From Massilia sp. KIM (lineage in GTDB: Bacteria > Pseudomonadota > Gammaproteobacteria > Burkholderiales > Burkholderiaceae_D): a stretch of DNA of 64,000 nt. A program made the translations under genes and the position numbers. Each line of letters opens with the position of its first letter. Within the stretch, counting starts at the first letter, position 1. Location: contig NZ_MVAD01000001.1 of assembly GCF_002007115.1 (NCBI RefSeq), positions 2,294,001 to 2,358,000 of the forward strand, read 5' to 3'. Under the pieces are notes generated by a model. That model did not search any database, was not told the DNA's origin, and saw nothing but the letters and a program-made list of their open reading frames with translations. Shown piece after piece: positions 1 to 11,027 of this stretch.

Positions 1-17
1 CTTCGGAGGAGCCACCA

Positions 18-2084
18 ATGAATCGTCTCACCAACGCGCTGGGCTGGATCGCGCTATCGGTCCTCGGCGCGTTTTCGCTCGGGGTCGTCGCGGTCAAGCG
101 CGGCGAAACCATCAACGCGGTCTGGGTCGTCGCGGCCGCGGTCTGCGTCTACCTGATCGCCTACCGCTTCTACTCGCTCTTCATCGCCAGCAAGGTGATG
201 CAGCTCGATCCCAAACGCCAGACCCCGGCCTACAAGTACAACGACGGCCTGGACTACGTCCCCACCAACAAGTACGTGCTGTTCGGGCACCACTTCGCCG
301 CGATCGCCGGCGCCGGCCCGCTGGTCGGCCCCGTGCTGGCGGCCCAGATGGGCTACCTGCCCGGCATGATGTGGATCCTGGCCGGCGTCGTGTTCGCCGG
401 CGCCGTGCAGGACTTCATGGTGCTGTTCCTCTCCACCCGCCGCGACGGCCGTTCGCTCGGTGACCTGATCAAGTCCGAAATGGGCGAGATCCCGGGCATG
501 ATCGCGCTGCTGGGCACCTTCATGATCATGGTGATCATCCTGGCGGTGCTGGCCCTGATCGTGGTGAAGGCCCTGACCGGCTCGCCGTGGGGCACCTTCA
601 CCGTGATGGCGACCATCCCGATCGCGCTCTTCATGGGCCTGTATTCGCGCTACTTCCGCGTCGGCCGCATCGGCGAAGTCTCGCTGATCGGCTTCGTGCT
701 GCTGATGCTGGCCATCGTCGGCGGCCAGTGGGTGCACGATTCGCCGGTCCTGGGCCCGATGTTCACCTTCACCGGCACCGAACTGACCTGGATGCTGATC
801 GGCTACGGCTTCATCGCTTCCGTGATCCCCGTGTGGCTGCTGCTGGCGCCGCGCGACTACCTGTCCACCTTCCTCAAGATCGGCACCATCGTGGCGCTGG
901 CCCTGGGCATCGTGTTCGTGGCTCCGGACCTGCGCATGCCGGCCGTGACCAAGTTCATCGACGGCACCGGCCCGGTGTGGTCGGGTAACCTGTTCCCCTT
1001 CCTGTTCATCACCATCGCCTGCGGCGCGGTGTCGGGCTTCCACGCGCTGATCTCCTCGGGCACCACCCCGAAGATGATCGAGAACGAGACCCACGCCCGC
1101 TTCATCGGCTACGGCGGCATGCTGATGGAATCCTTCGTCGCCATCATGGCGCTGGTGGCCGCGTCGACCATCGACCCGGGCATCTACTTCGCGATGAACA
1201 GCCCGGCCGCCGTGCTCGGCACCACCGCGCAGTCGGCCGCTGCGGCCGTGTCGCAGATGGGCTTCGTGATCACTCCCGAGGCGCTGGACCAGATGGCCAA
1301 GGACGTCGGCGAGCACTCGATCATCTCGCGCGCCGGCGGCGCGCCGACCCTGGCGGTGGGCATGGCCCACATCCTGTCGAACGTGATCGGCGGCCAGGCC
1401 ATGATGGCCTTCTGGTACCACTTCGCGATCCTGTTCGAGGCGCTGTTCATCCTGACCGCCGTGGACGCGGGCACCCGCGCCGGCCGCTTCATGCTGCAAG
1501 ACCTGCTGGGCGCCTTCGCCCCGGCCCTGAAGCGCACCGAATCGCTGCCGGCCAACCTGCTGGCGACCGGCCTGTGCGTGGCCGCCTGGGGTTACTTCCT
1601 GTACCAGGGCGTGGTCGATCCGCTGGGCGGCATCAACACCCTGTGGCCGCTGTTCGGCATCGCCAACCAGATGCTGGCCGGTATCGCGCTGATGCTGGGC
1701 ACCTGCGTGCTGTTCAAGATGAAGCGCGCCAAGTACGCCTGGGTCACGATCGTGCCGACCCTGTGGCTGCTGGCCTGCACCCTGACCGCCGGCTGGCAGA
1801 AGATCTTCGACGCCAACCCGAAGGTCGGCTTCATCGCCCACGCCAACAAGTTCCAGGCCGCGCATGATGCCGGCGAGGTGCTGGCGCCGGCCAAGACCGT
1901 GGAGCAGATGGAGCGCATCATCTTCAACGACTACGTGGATGCGACCCTGGCGGGCTTCTTCATGTTCGTGGTGCTGGCGGTGCTGGTGTACGGCGTGCGC
2001 ACGGTGCTGGCGGCGCGCAACGCGAACGCGCCGACCGCGAAGGAAACCCCGTACGTGGCGATGTCCGCCCCGCAGGTGCAGTGA
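18..2084 (+). CDS. cstA: Carbon starvation protein CstA family transporter
   Basis: A 688-residue, very hydrophobic polytopic inner-membrane protein of the usual CstA length. Family members take up peptides or pyruvate (CstA/BtsT) when carbon is limiting. The N-terminal region around residues 70-110 ([23 protein letters not shown] in part) and the later segment around residues 335-350 ([19 protein letters not shown] in part) are typical CstA signatures. A strong Shine-Dalgarno sequence, GGAGGAG, lies 6 bases before the ATG. The stop overlaps the start of the small ybdD partner, a pairing conserved for this family. The substrate, peptide or pyruvate, cannot be told from the sequence. Confidence 0.95.
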   Translation: MNRLTNALGWIALSVLGAFSLGVVAVKRGETINAVWVVAAAVCVYLIAYRFYSLFIASKVMQLDPKRQTPAYKYNDGLDYVPTNKYVLFGHHFAAIAGAGPLVGPVLAAQMGYLPGMMWILAGVVFAGAVQDFMVLFLSTRRDGRSLGDLIKSEMGEIPGMIALLGTFMIMVIILAVLALIVVKALTGSPWGTFTVMATIPIALFMGLYSRYFRVGRIGEVSLIGFVLLMLAIVGGQWVHDSPVLGPMFTFTGTELTWMLIGYGFIASVIPVWLLLAPRDYLSTFLKIGTIVALALGIVFVAPDLRMPAVTKFIDGTGPVWSGNLFPFLFITIACGAVSGFHALISSGTTPKMIENETHARFIGYGGMLMESFVAIMALVAASTIDPGIYFAMNSPAAVLGTTAQSAAAAVSQMGFVITPEALDQMAKDVGEHSIISRAGGAPTLAVGMAHILSNVIGGQAMMAFWYHFAILFEALFILTAVDAGTRAGRFMLQDLLGAFAPALKRTESLPANLLATGLCVAAWGYFLYQGVVDPLGGINTLWPLFGIANQMLAGIALMLGTCVLFKMKRAKYAWVTIVPTLWLLACTLTAGWQKIFDANPKVGFIAHANKFQAAHDAGEVLAPAKTVEQMERIIFNDYVDATLAGFFMFVVLAVLVYGVRTVLAARNANAPTAKETPYVAMSAPQVQ

Positions 2085-2278
2085 TGTTCGGCTCGCTCGC
2101 ACAGGCCGGCAAGTATCTCGGGCAGAGTCTGCGCCTGATGGTCGGCCTGCCGGAGTACGACACCTACCTGGCCCACATGGAACGTACCCATCCGGACCAG
2201 ACGCCGATGAGCTACGAGGAGTTCTTCCGTGAGCGCCAGGACGCACGGTATGGCGGCAAGCGGGCGACCTGCTGCTGA
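2084..2278 (+). CDS. ybdD: YbdD/YjiX family small protein (DUF466)
   Basis: A 64-residue soluble protein, the usual cstA partner (DUF466). It shows the family pattern LVGLPEY(D)xYxxHM, then a Met-Ser-Tyr-Glu-Glu-Phe-Phe segment and a Cys-Cys C-terminus. The ATG overlaps the cstA stop by one base (TGATG), which implies translational coupling; a GTG one codon earlier at 2081 is the alternative start. Its molecular role is unclear; it is thought to assist the transporter. A strong terminator follows directly. Confidence 0.9.
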   Translation: MFGSLAQAGKYLGQSLRLMVGLPEYDTYLAHMERTHPDQTPMSYEEFFRERQDARYGGKRATCC

Positions 2279-2287
2279 TGCTTGATG

Positions 2288-2319
2288 AAGGGGACGCGAA
2301 AGCGTCCCCTTCTGTTTTT
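2288..2319 (+). terminator. Rho-independent terminator of cstA-ybdD
   Basis: A perfect 10-bp stem (AAGGGGACGC/GCGTCCCCTT) with a GAAA loop, followed by CTGTTTTT. It lies 9 bases after the ybdD stop. Confidence 0.9.
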
Positions 2320-2388
2320 GACGTCGCATGCGTCATCTCCGCGGCCCCTGCCCACCACCTCACCCACTACCGGCCTGCGGCCCTCAAA

Positions 2389-2874
2389 CGTCATTCCGGC
2401 GAAGGCCGGAATCCAAGTTTCTCCGCAAACCACTTCGTTCGCCATATCCAATACGCACGCAAACTTGGATCCCGGCCTTCGCCGGGATGACGGTTCAACG
2501 CTGCGGGCCCTAGTGAGGCTTGGATCCCGGCCTCGCCGGGATGACGTGCTGAAGCCGCAGGGCATGAGGAGGCCTGGCGCTCTTCCCGCTGCGTCGTGCC
2601 CAAGGCCTCACCAATTACTAGCCTGCGGCTCAAAAACGTCATTCCGGCGAAGGCCGGAATCCAAGTTTCTCCGCAGACCACTTCGTTCGCCATATCCGAC
2701 ATGCGCGCAAACTTGGATCCCGGCCTTCGCCGGGATGACGTGCGGTAGCCGCAGGGCATGAAGAGGCCTGGCGCCCTTCCCGCTGCGTCGTGCCCAAGGC
2801 CTCACCAACTACGAGCCTGCGGCTCTAAAAGGTCATTCCGGCGAAGACCGGAATCCAAATTTCGCCGGGATGAC
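2389..2874. repeat. Cluster of ~100-bp palindromic repeats (two full copies, two partial)
   Basis: Full copies lie at 2389-2492 and 2637-2740. Each has the arm CGTCATTCCGGCGAAGGCCG and, about 40 bases later, its near-inverse ending in GGGATGACG. A half copy lies at 2521-2546, and a collapsed copy that has lost its centre lies at 2831-2874. The stretches between copies (such as 2547-2636 and 2741-2830) are themselves duplicated. Together they fill the 764-bp gap before the histidine kinase, where no gene is seen. Confidence 0.9.
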
Positions 2875-3042
2875 GGTTTATGGCTGCTGCAGAAGTGAGG
2901 CAGCCCTTCCCGCTTTGACTCTGCGCAAAATCCCCCTTGCCCCTTGAACGTATATTTTTTTCTTGCGGGAATTTGCATTCCGCAAAGGAGGACCCGCCGC
3001 GCCCGTGGCGGGTCCACTTCGCCCTCGCCTGCGGGAACCGCA

Positions 3043-5952
3043 ATGCCGAACTTCGAGCGCTCCAGCCTGAACCGGAAGCTGACCATGATCTCGCTGCTGT
3101 CGACGGCGACCGCGCTGCTGTTCGTGTTCGCCGCCTTCGCCGTGAGCTCGGTGATCAACCACCGCAAGGACGAGGCCATGCAACTGGCCTCCTTCGCGCG
3201 CGTCATCGGCGCGGCCAGCGCCAACGCCCTGCTGCTGGTCGACCGTCCCCAGGCCAACGCCACCCTGGCCGCCCTCGAGGCCCAGCGCAGCATCTCCAGC
3301 GCGGTGCTCTACGACCGCCTCGGCCAGCCCCTGGCCCGCTACCTCGCCAAAGACCGCGACGAACACGCCCTCGCCCCCCTCGACGGCCTGGACGCCGAAT
3401 CCCTGGCCGACGCCAACCGCAAAGGCCGCGCCCTGTGGTCGCGCCACATGCGGGTCTACCACGCGGTGCGCAGCGGCGAGCTGGCGGTCGGCGTGGTGAT
3501 GATCGAATCCGACCTGCTGCCGATGTGGCTCGACATCCTCGCCAGCCTGTCGGTGATCGGCCTGGCCATGGCGGCCTCGATGCCGGTGGCCCTGATCCTG
3601 GCCGGCCGCTTCAAGCGCAACATCCTGGAACCGGTCACCAAGCTGATCCAGGCCGCCCAGAAGGTGTCCACCAGCCAGAACTACAGCCTGCGCATCAGCC
3701 ACAAGCGCAGCGACGAACTGGGCACCCTGATCGACAGCTTCAACACCATGATGGCCCAGATCCAGGACCGCGGCGCCGCCCTGCTGCACCACCGCGACGA
3801 GCTGGAACGCCAGGTCGGCGTGCGCACCGAGCAGCTGGAAAAAGCCAAGAACGCGGCCGAGGCGGCGAGCCGCGCCAAGAGCGCCTTCCTGGCCACCATG
3901 AGCCACGAGATCCGCACCCCGATGAACGGCGTGCTGGGCATGACCGAGATGCTGCTCGCCACCGAACTGACCGAGACCCAGCGCAACTACACCACCCTGG
4001 TCAAGCGCTCCGGCGAGCACCTGCTGGTGATCATCAACGACATCCTCGACTTCTCCAAGATCGAGGCCGGCAAGCTGACCATCGAGTACATCAACTTCAA
4101 CCTCTGGGACCTGCTGGACGACATCCACAACGTCTACACCCCGCAGGCCGCAGCCAAGGGCATCGGCTTCGATTTCGACATCGCCAACGACATCCCGGTG
4201 GCGATCTGCGGCGACCCGAACCGGCTGCGCCAGATCATGGCCAACCTGCTGGGCAACGCGATCAAGTTCACCGACCAGGGCCGCATCCTGGCGCGGGTGC
4301 GCATGGCCGGCGAAGACGCGCAATCGGCCATGCTGCGCTTCGAGGTACACGACACCGGCATCGGTATCTCGCGCGAGGCCCGCGCGCGCATCTTCAACGC
4401 GTTTTCCCAGGCCGACGATTCGACCACCCGCAAGTACGGCGGCACCGGCCTGGGGCTGGCGATCTCCAAGCAGCTGGTGGAACTGATGGGCGGCGCGATC
4501 GGGGTCGACAACGCGCCCGAGCGCGGCTCGATCTTCTGGTTCACGGTCAGCTTCGACAAGCGCCGCGTCGACCCCGACGCGCCCGACGCCCCGGGCCGCC
4601 AGCAGCACAGCCTGGAGGGCCTGCGTTTGCTGGTCATCGACGAGAACGACCTGACCCGCGAGGAGCTGGTGCACCAGCTCGAAGCCTGGCGCGCCACCTG
4701 CGACGGCGCCGCCAGCGCAGCCGCCGGCTACGAGCGCCTGCTGGGCGCGGCGCGCCTCGGGCGTCCTTACGACGCGGCGGTGCTGGACATGGAACTGACC
4801 CAGACCAGCGGCCTGGCCCTGGCCGCCTCGATCCGCGCCGAGCCGGCGGCCCGCCACACCCACCTGGTGCTGCTCAGCCCCGAGCGCCTGGCCGCCGATC
4901 CAGTGCAGCGGCGCGAGGCTGGCGTGGCCTACCAGCTGGTCAAGCCGGCGCGCGCGGCCGATCTCTACGCCTGCCTGGCGATGCGCGCGGCCCGCCTTCA
5001 CGGCCAGACGATCGAGACCCCGGCCCGGCCCGGCGCCGCCCTGCCGGCCGCGAGCCAGCCCGCCGCGGACGGCCGCGCGCCGCCCGGCCGGCGCGCCCGG
5101 CGCGTGCTGCTGGCCGAGGACAACCCGGTGAACGTCGAAGTGGCCAAGGCCATGCTCGAAAGCCTGGGGCTGGAGACCCACTGCGCGCGCAACGGCGAGG
5201 AAGCCTTCAACGCGGTGCGCGAAGGCGGCTGGGACGCGGTGCTGATGGATTGCCAGATGCCGGTGATGGACGGCTTCGCCGCCACCAGCGCGATCCGCCG
5301 CCACGAGCGCGAAGCCGGGCGCGCCCGCACCCTGCCGGTCATCGCGATCACCGCCAACGCCCTGCAGGGCGACCGCGAAGCCTGCCTGGCGGCCGGGATG
5401 GACGATTACCTCTCGAAGCCCTTCACCCAGCAGCAGCTGGCGGCCGTGATCGCGCGCTGGGTGGCGCTGCCGCTGAGCGCCAGCCGCCACCACGACGATC
5501 CCCTGCCGGCGCAGCCGCCGCGCCCGGCCCCGCTGGCCGCCTTCGCGGCGGCGCCGGCGCCGACGCCGCCGCGGCCGCCCGTCCAAGCCGCGCGCCAGGA
5601 CCCGGTCGACATGGCGGCCCTGGAGAACATCCGCGCCCTCAGCCGCGAGGGCGGCGACGCCCTGGTCAACAAGGTGGTGGCGGCCTACATCAGCGACTCC
5701 CCGCGCCAGCTGGCCGCGCTGCGCCAGGCGATCAAGGGCGGCGACGCCGACGCCCTGCGCCGCGTCGCCCACAGCCTCAAGTCGGCCAGCGCCAACGTCG
5801 GCGCCAGCCGCGTGGCGGCGCTGTGCCGCGACCTCGAACAGATCGGCCGCGCCGGCGGCGTCGACGGCGCGGCCCCGCTCTTCGCTGACATGGAGCGGGA
5901 CTACCTCTCGGTGCGCCAGTCGCTTCACGCCCTCCTAGAAAAGGAAACCTAG
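3043..5952 (+). CDS. Hybrid sensor histidine kinase (HAMP-HisKA-HATPase-REC-REC-Hpt)
   Basis: A 969-residue BarA-like multistep phosphorelay kinase. TM1 is at about residues 13-37, a periplasmic loop reaches about residue 160, TM2 is at about 162-190, and HAMP runs to about 240. The H-box is [10 protein letters not shown] with phospho-His near residue 288. HATPase motifs follow: GNAIKF, DTGIGIS, and [10 protein letters not shown]. The first receiver (about 526-650) is divergent but keeps an Asp near 582 and a late Lys. The second (about 686-806) is canonical, with Asp near 736 in [12 protein letters not shown]-terminal Hpt domain has its His near 910 ([10 protein letters not shown]). The ATG at 3043 is preferred over an in-frame TTG at 2944, because the residues between look like non-coding repeat-flank sequence. 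The stop lies 1 bp from the response regulator start, so the two are surely co-translated. The signal sensed is unknown. Confidence 0.92.
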   Translation: MPNFERSSLNRKLTMISLLSTATALLFVFAAFAVSSVINHRKDEAMQLASFARVIGAASANALLLVDRPQANATLAALEAQRSISSAVLYDRLGQPLARYLAKDRDEHALAPLDGLDAESLADANRKGRALWSRHMRVYHAVRSGELAVGVVMIESDLLPMWLDILASLSVIGLAMAASMPVALILAGRFKRNILEPVTKLIQAAQKVSTSQNYSLRISHKRSDELGTLIDSFNTMMAQIQDRGAALLHHRDELERQVGVRTEQLEKAKNAAEAASRAKSAFLATMSHEIRTPMNGVLGMTEMLLATELTETQRNYTTLVKRSGEHLLVIINDILDFSKIEAGKLTIEYINFNLWDLLDDIHNVYTPQAAAKGIGFDFDIANDIPVAICGDPNRLRQIMANLLGNAIKFTDQGRILARVRMAGEDAQSAMLRFEVHDTGIGISREARARIFNAFSQADDSTTRKYGGTGLGLAISKQLVELMGGAIGVDNAPERGSIFWFTVSFDKRRVDPDAPDAPGRQQHSLEGLRLLVIDENDLTREELVHQLEAWRATCDGAASAAAGYERLLGAARLGRPYDAAVLDMELTQTSGLALAASIRAEPAARHTHLVLLSPERLAADPVQRREAGVAYQLVKPARAADLYACLAMRAARLHGQTIETPARPGAALPAASQPAADGRAPPGRRARRVLLAEDNPVNVEVAKAMLESLGLETHCARNGEEAFNAVREGGWDAVLMDCQMPVMDGFAATSAIRRHEREAGRARTLPVIAITANALQGDREACLAAGMDDYLSKPFTQQQLAAVIARWVALPLSASRHHDDPLPAQPPRPAPLAAFAAAPAPTPPRPPVQAARQDPVDMAALENIRALSREGGDALVNKVVAAYISDSPRQLAALRQAIKGGDADALRRVAHSLKSASANVGASRVAALCRDLEQIGRAGGVDGAAPLFADMERDYLSVRQSLHALLEKET

Positions 5953-5953
5953 C

Positions 5954-8092
5954 ATGCCAGCCTCTTCCCAATCCCAGCGCGGGACGGTCCTGGTCGCCGA
6001 CGACGATCCGGTGATGCGTCTGCTGATGCTCGAGATGCTGGCCCAGGTCGGGCTGGACGCGATCGAGGCGGCCGACGGCCGCGAGGCCGTCCAACTGGCG
6101 CGCAGCCGGCAGCCCGACCTGATCCTGATGGACGTCGACATGCCGCACATGGACGGCTTCAGCGCCTGCGCCGAGATCCGCAAGGCCGAGCGCGACGGCG
6201 TCTCGGTGCCGATCGTGATGGTCACCGGCGGCGACGACGTGGAAGCCGTCACCCACGCCTACGAGGCCGGCGCCACCGATTTCGTGTCCAAGCCGATCAA
6301 CTGGCCCATCCTCGGGCACCGCGTGCTCTATGTGCTGCGCGCCAGCGACGCCATCGCCCGCCTGCGCATCGCCGACGCCCAGAACCGCGCCGTGCTGGCG
6401 GCCATTCCCGACACCTTCTTCCGCATGAACGCGGATGGCTTCTACCTCGATTATGAGCCCGGCCAGGAACGCAGTGGACGGGGCCGGCCGGCACCCGGCA
6501 GCCATGACCGCAACTACGTCGGCCGCCACGTCGGCGACGTGCTGCCCGAGGACATCGCGGCGCGCATGCTGGAGCAGATGAAGGCGGTGCTGGCCACCCA
6601 GCAGGTGCGCTCGGTCGAGTACGAACTGCTCGACTGCGGCGAAGTCCACCACTTCGAGGCGCGCCTGGTGGCCACCAGCGCCTCGCAGGTGCTGGGCCTG
6701 GTGCGCGACATCAGCGAACGCAAGCGCGCCGAAGAGCAGATCCGGCGCCTGGCCTATTGCGACAGCCTGACCGGCATCCCCAATCGCCAGGCCTTCCTCG
6801 AGACCCTGGAGCGCGAGCTGCAGCGCTCCAAGATCGGCAACAAGAAGTTCGCCGTGCTGTTCATGGACCTGGACGCCTTCAAGCGCATCAACGACACCCT
6901 GGGCCACAACGCCGGCGACCAGCTGCTCAAGATGGTGTCCGACCGCCTGCGCGACACCACCCGCCCGAGCGACCTGGTCTCGCGCGGCGACGGCTCGGCC
7001 GAACGCGCCACCAACCTGGCGCGCCTGGGCGGCGACGAGTTCACCATCCTGATCCCCGACCTGGAGCGGGTCGAGCACGCCCTCAACGTGGCGCACCGGG
7101 TGAAGGAAGCGATGCGGCGGCCCTTCCTCATCGAGGGCAACGAGATCTTCGTCACCGCCAGCATCGGCATCTCGCTGTTCCCGGAAGACGGCGACGATTG
7201 CGGCTCGCTCCTCAAGTACGCCGACACCGCCATGTACCACGCCAAGAATTGCGGCAAGAACAACGCCAAGCTGTACAGCTCGTCGCTGACCATGCAGATC
7301 ATGAGCCACGTGAAGCTGGAAGTGGGCCTGCGCAAGGCGCTGCAGAACGACGAGCTCTACCTGCTCTACCAGCCCCAGCGCGACGTCGCCAGCGGCGAGA
7401 TCGTGGGCGTCGAGGCCCTGGTGCGCTGGCGCCATCCGGAGCGCGGCCTGGTGCCGCCGACCGAGTTCATCCCCCTGGCCGAGGAAACCGGCCTGATCGT
7501 GCCGATCGGCGAATGGGTGCTGCGCACCGCCTGCCGCCAGGCGCGCGCCTGGCAGCGCCTGACCGGGCGCACCATGCGCATGGCGGTGAACCTGTCGGCC
7601 AAGCAGTTCAAGGACGAGAACCTGTCGCAGATCGTGCTCTCGGCCCTGCACGACACCGGCCTGGAGCCGCGCCTGCTGGAGCTGGAGCTGACCGAAGGCA
7701 CCTTGATGGACGACGCGCGCGCGACCCTGGTCACGCTGGAACAACTGCGCGGCATCGGGGTGTTCCTGTCGATCGACGACTTCGGCACCGGCTACTCGTC
7801 GATGAACTACCTCAAGCGCTTCGACGTGCGTGCACTGAAGATCGACCGCAGCTTCATCAGCGGCCTGCCCCAGGATTCGGAGAACGCGGCCTTCACCCGC
7901 GCCATCATCGCGATGGCGCACGGGCTCAAGATGGTGGTGGTGGCCGAAGGGGTCGAGACCGGCGAGCAGCTCCTGCTGCTCGAGGAGTATGGCTGCGACA
8001 TGGTGCAGGGCTACTACCTCGGCCACCCCTCGAACGCCGAGGCGATCACCGCGATGCTGGGCAGCCTGCCGCTGGCCCTGCCCGCCAAGTAG
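5954..8092 (+). CDS. Response regulator with PAS, GGDEF and EAL domains (c-di-GMP turnover)
   Basis: A 712-residue protein. A receiver domain (about 1-125; phospho-acceptor Asp in [11 protein letters not shown]) is followed by a PAS-like region (about 140-255), a GGDEF domain (about 265-425; intact GGDEF near 358) and an EAL domain (about 440-700; EALVRW near 487, ELTEG, and DDFGTGYSS). Catalytic motifs of both diguanylate cyclase and phosphodiesterase are present, so net activity cannot be predicted. An RPSD sequence resembling the inhibitory RxxD site is separated from GGDEF by about 17 extra residues, a variation seen in many GGDEF-EAL proteins. An AGGAAA ribosome site overlaps the end of the kinase gene. 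It is the likely cognate output of that kinase, coupling its signal to biofilm or motility control. Confidence 0.93.
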   Translation: MPASSQSQRGTVLVADDDPVMRLLMLEMLAQVGLDAIEAADGREAVQLARSRQPDLILMDVDMPHMDGFSACAEIRKAERDGVSVPIVMVTGGDDVEAVTHAYEAGATDFVSKPINWPILGHRVLYVLRASDAIARLRIADAQNRAVLAAIPDTFFRMNADGFYLDYEPGQERSGRGRPAPGSHDRNYVGRHVGDVLPEDIAARMLEQMKAVLATQQVRSVEYELLDCGEVHHFEARLVATSASQVLGLVRDISERKRAEEQIRRLAYCDSLTGIPNRQAFLETLERELQRSKIGNKKFAVLFMDLDAFKRINDTLGHNAGDQLLKMVSDRLRDTTRPSDLVSRGDGSAERATNLARLGGDEFTILIPDLERVEHALNVAHRVKEAMRRPFLIEGNEIFVTASIGISLFPEDGDDCGSLLKYADTAMYHAKNCGKNNAKLYSSSLTMQIMSHVKLEVGLRKALQNDELYLLYQPQRDVASGEIVGVEALVRWRHPERGLVPPTEFIPLAEETGLIVPIGEWVLRTACRQARAWQRLTGRTMRMAVNLSAKQFKDENLSQIVLSALHDTGLEPRLLELELTEGTLMDDARATLVTLEQLRGIGVFLSIDDFGTGYSSMNYLKRFDVRALKIDRSFISGLPQDSENAAFTRAIIAMAHGLKMVVVAEGVETGEQLLLLEEYGCDMVQGYYLGHPSNAEAITAMLGSLPLALPAK

Positions 8093-8095
8093 GCC

Positions 8096-10495
8096 TCAAG
8101 GCACGAAGCGCAGCGTGTGCCGGGCCGGCCCCGGCAGCAGCGGCGTGGCGCCGCCCTCGGCCCAGGTCGCGTGCCCGGCCAGGAAGTAAGGCGAGAGCGG
8201 ATGCCCGCTCTGCCCGCCCGGCATCGCGTACAAGCCCTCTTCCTCGCGTCCCGGCGACACCGTCATGCGCTGCGACTGGCCGAACTTCGGCCCGGCCACG
8301 CGCGGCATGTGGGAGTCGCCCGGCAGGCGGTCGCTGGGCGCGGCCAGGAAGGGCCTGAGCGCCGGCGCGGCCATGCTGATCGGGTGGGCCACGTTTGCCG
8401 TGTTGCGTTCGCCCCAGGTGGCCTCCTGCAGGGTCTTTCCTTCCTTGGCGATGGCGGCGATCACACGGTCCACCGCAGCCAGTTGCAGCGCCTGCCAGCT
8501 CGGCTGGCCGGCCGGCAGCCAGCCCGGCGGCTGCTCGTCCAGCAGGCGCGCGATGATCAGCGGCCAGTGACGCGCCGCCGCCGCCGCGCTGGCCTGGGGA
8601 TCGAGTTCCTTCAGTGCCGCATTCGCCTGCCCGAACAGCAGCTCGTGCAGCGCCCACATGTAGTCGCGCGCCAGCCGGTAGCCGTGCGAGCCGACGCTGG
8701 CGCGGCCGTCCCAGCTGGTTTCCAGCAGGCGCCGGAACTCGGCCCGCTGCGGGTGGCCGCTCAGGGCGCTGGCGTCCAGCGCCGCCAGCGCGCGGCGCCG
8801 CCATTCGGCCATGAACAGGGCGCGGTCGTCCAGGGCCGCGGTGGCGGCCTGGCGCACGTCCATCTTCGGGCCGAGGGCGCGCAGGGCTTCGCCGAGCTGG
8901 CGATTGCGCGCGCCCAGGTCGAAGCCGCCGTCGCCGATGCGCTCGGCTCCCTCGCCCATCAGCTGGCGGTTGTTGGCGGTGGTGATCTGGCCGTCCTTCG
9001 GGTTGACGATGCGCGGGTAGTCGGCCGCCGGCAGCAGCCCGTCCCAGGTCGGGGCGTCGCCGCTTGCCGCCAGCGGGAAGGTGGCCACCGGCGCGGGCGT
9101 GGCGCGGCGCGGCAGCACGCCGGCGATGGTCCAGCCGATGTTGCCGGCGGCGTCGCCGGCGACGAAGTTCTGGGCCGGGATGCCGTCGATGGCGGCGATC
9201 GCCAGCGCCTCGTCGACGCTGGCGGCGCTCTCCAGGCGCAGGTGGTTCAGGTTCAGGGCCTCCGGATGGTGGGCCACCCAGTGCACCGCGTACTGGCGTC
9301 CGCCCGCCTCGCGGATCGGCCCGATCGAGGTCTCGCGCACCACGAAGCGGGCCGGCTCCTGCCCCTTCACGGCGATCAGTTCGAGGTGCTCGCGCGGGGT
9401 CTCCCAGCCGGCCGGCGTGCGCACCTGGCCGCGCCGGGCGGGGTCGGTGTCCAGCTCGACCAGGTCGAGCAGGTCGGCATAGCTGTTGGTGAAGCCCCAG
9501 GCCACCTTGCCGTTGCTGCCCACGATCAGCGAGGGCGGCGCGCCCGGCAGGGTCACGCCTACCAGGCGGCGCTGGCCGCCGGCGCCGTCCGGGAAACGCA
9601 GCGCCAGGCGGAACCAGATGTTGGGCAGTTGCAGGCCGAGGTGCATGTCGTCGGCCACGATGGCGGCGCCGGTGCTGCTGCGGCTGCCGGCCACCGCGTA
9701 GTTGTTGCTGCCGACCGCGTCGGTGAAATCGGCGCCGGCGAGCCGCACCGGCGTCTGGGACGCGGCGCCCCACCAGCGCGGCGCGCGCGGCGGGAGCGGC
9801 GGCGGCGGCGCGCTGGCGGCGACGCCGTCGAGGGTGGCGTCGAGGGGACTGGCGTCGGGCAGCAGGAAGGCCAGCTGGGCGGCGTCGCTGTTCTCGCGCA
9901 TCCAGCCGCGCGCCAGCTCGCGCGGGGCCTGGCTGTCCTGCAGGTCGATGTACATGGCCCACATCACCAGCAGCGAATCCTGGGCGCTCCAGGCGCGCGG
10001 CTGAGCGCCGACCAGGGCGTATTCAAAGGGCTGGGCGCGCAGCGCGTTCAGGCCTTCGTTGACGCCGGCGACGTAGCGCGCGAGCAGCGCGCGCTCGGAC
10101 GCGGACAGGCGCGCCAGCAGCGCGTCGGCGCGGGCACGGAAACGGTGCAGGCGGCGCGACTGGTCGAGCGGCAAGGCGCGCGGCCCGAACAGCTCGGCCA
10201 GCTCGCCGGCGGCGGTGCGGCGCAGCAGGTCCATCTGGAAGAAACGCTCCTGGGCGTGCACGAAGCCGGTGGCGTAGGCGAGGTCGCCGCGATCGGCGCC
10301 GCTGATCAGGGGCACGCCGTCGGCGTCTCGCTCCACCCTCACCTCGGCCTTCAGGCCGGCCACCCTGCGTTCGCCGTCGAGCTGCGCCAGGCTGGCGCGC
10401 AGGTACAGCCAGGCCCCGGCCAGCGCCAGCAGCACCAGGGCCAGCAGCGCCGCCAGGCCGCGCATGGTCCAGGTCTTCCATCCACGCTTGCGCAT
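8096..10495 (-). CDS. Penicillin acylase family protein (Ntn hydrolase)
   Basis: A 799-residue S45-family precursor. An N-terminal membrane/signal segment at about residues 11-33 suggests periplasmic location. The alpha region with VHAQERFFQMDLLRR follows, then a linker of Pro/Ala, then the autocatalytic junction with the nucleophilic Ser in VGSNNYAVAG at about residue 260, which starts the beta chain. The C-terminal part has the family segment near GDSHMPRVAGPKFGQSQRM. The ATG at 10495 is chosen because GGAGGAGACAC precedes it; the frame is open further upstream to 10603, but without a ribosome site. Members hydrolyse beta-lactam side chains, cyclic lipopeptides or N-acyl-homoserine lactones; the substrate cannot be read from the sequence. 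It converges on the response regulator with 3 bp between the stops. Confidence 0.92.
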   Translation of the reverse strand: MRKRGWKTWTMRGLAALLALVLLALAGAWLYLRASLAQLDGERRVAGLKAEVRVERDADGVPLISGADRGDLAYATGFVHAQERFFQMDLLRRTAAGELAELFGPRALPLDQSRRLHRFRARADALLARLSASERALLARYVAGVNEGLNALRAQPFEYALVGAQPRAWSAQDSLLVMWAMYIDLQDSQAPRELARGWMRENSDAAQLAFLLPDASPLDATLDGVAASAPPPPLPPRAPRWWGAASQTPVRLAGADFTDAVGSNNYAVAGSRSSTGAAIVADDMHLGLQLPNIWFRLALRFPDGAGGQRRLVGVTLPGAPPSLIVGSNGKVAWGFTNSYADLLDLVELDTDPARRGQVRTPAGWETPREHLELIAVKGQEPARFVVRETSIGPIREAGGRQYAVHWVAHHPEALNLNHLRLESAASVDEALAIAAIDGIPAQNFVAGDAAGNIGWTIAGVLPRRATPAPVATFPLAASGDAPTWDGLLPAADYPRIVNPKDGQITTANNRQLMGEGAERIGDGGFDLGARNRQLGEALRALGPKMDVRQAATAALDDRALFMAEWRRRALAALDASALSGHPQRAEFRRLLETSWDGRASVGSHGYRLARDYMWALHELLFGQANAALKELDPQASAAAAARHWPLIIARLLDEQPPGWLPAGQPSWQALQLAAVDRVIAAIAKEGKTLQEATWGERNTANVAHPISMAAPALRPFLAAPSDRLPGDSHMPRVAGPKFGQSQRMTVSPGREEEGLYAMPGGQSGHPLSPYFLAGHATWAEGGATPLLPGPARHTLRFVP

Positions 10496-10682
10496 GTGTC
10501 TCCTCCATGTTTTTAGGGGGCGTATCTTGCCAGAAAAACCTATCGCCCGGCGAACGATGCGCGTCGGAAGCGCGTGACGCTGGCCTGGGGCGCTCCCGAA
10601 CACTATTGATGCAGCGCAGAAGTGGGCGCGGCGGGCTGCCTATGCTGGTAGTGCGTCATCGCAGGACGCGGGAGGAGCATGC

Positions 10683-11027
10683 ATGCAGGTTAATTTCGTC
10701 GCGGGAATGCGCCGGGCAGGACGCCCGCTTCGCCTTTCCGTCGCAGCGGCCACCGCGGGTTGCCTGGCCGGCGTGGTGTCGGGCTGCGCCAGCACGCCCC
10801 AGGAGCGGGTAGCCCGCATGCAGGCCGACATGGAGCAGCAGATCGTCGTCTACGGGCCCGCTTGCGCCCGGCTCGGCTATGGCGCCAACACCGACCCCTG
10901 GCGCCAGTGCGTGCTGCAGCTCAGCATGCGCGAGGAGCTGCGGCGTCTCGGGGATGCGTCGCCCTACCATGGGGGCTGGGGATCGCCGTACTGGCGGGGA
11001 GCGGGCTACTGGGGACCCTACTGGTAA
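10683..11027 (+). CDS. Small putative lipoprotein, unknown function
   Basis: A 114-residue protein. A strong GGAGGAG lies 5 bases before the ATG. The N-terminus is basic then hydrophobic and ends in a lipobox-like VVSGC near residue 35, so a lipid-anchored envelope protein is likely. The mature part has two more Cys in PACARLGYG and WRQCVLQL and ends in an aromatic/glycine tail (HGGWGSPYWRGAGYWG). Small lipoproteins with this Cys-x-LGF...W-x-x-C pattern are common in betaproteobacteria but have no assigned role. Its last 107 bases overlap, on the opposite strand, the 3' end of the deacetylase-like gene. Confidence 0.75.
   Translation: MQVNFVAGMRRAGRPLRLSVAAATAGCLAGVVSGCASTPQERVARMQADMEQQIVVYGPACARLGYGANTDPWRQCVLQLSMREELRRLGDASPYHGGWGSPYWRGAGYWGPYW

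Noticed and set aside
2944..3042. TTG start giving a 33-residue longer histidine kinase.
   Set aside because: The extra residues are Arg/Gly/Pro-rich and precede a normal membrane-anchored N-terminus that starts with ATG at 3043.
54..5928. Long open frames antisense to or shifted within cstA and the histidine kinase (up to ~1000 codons).
   Set aside because: High GC leaves stops rare in these frames; translations are Arg/His/Gly/Ala-rich without domains, while the chosen frames have full-length known families.
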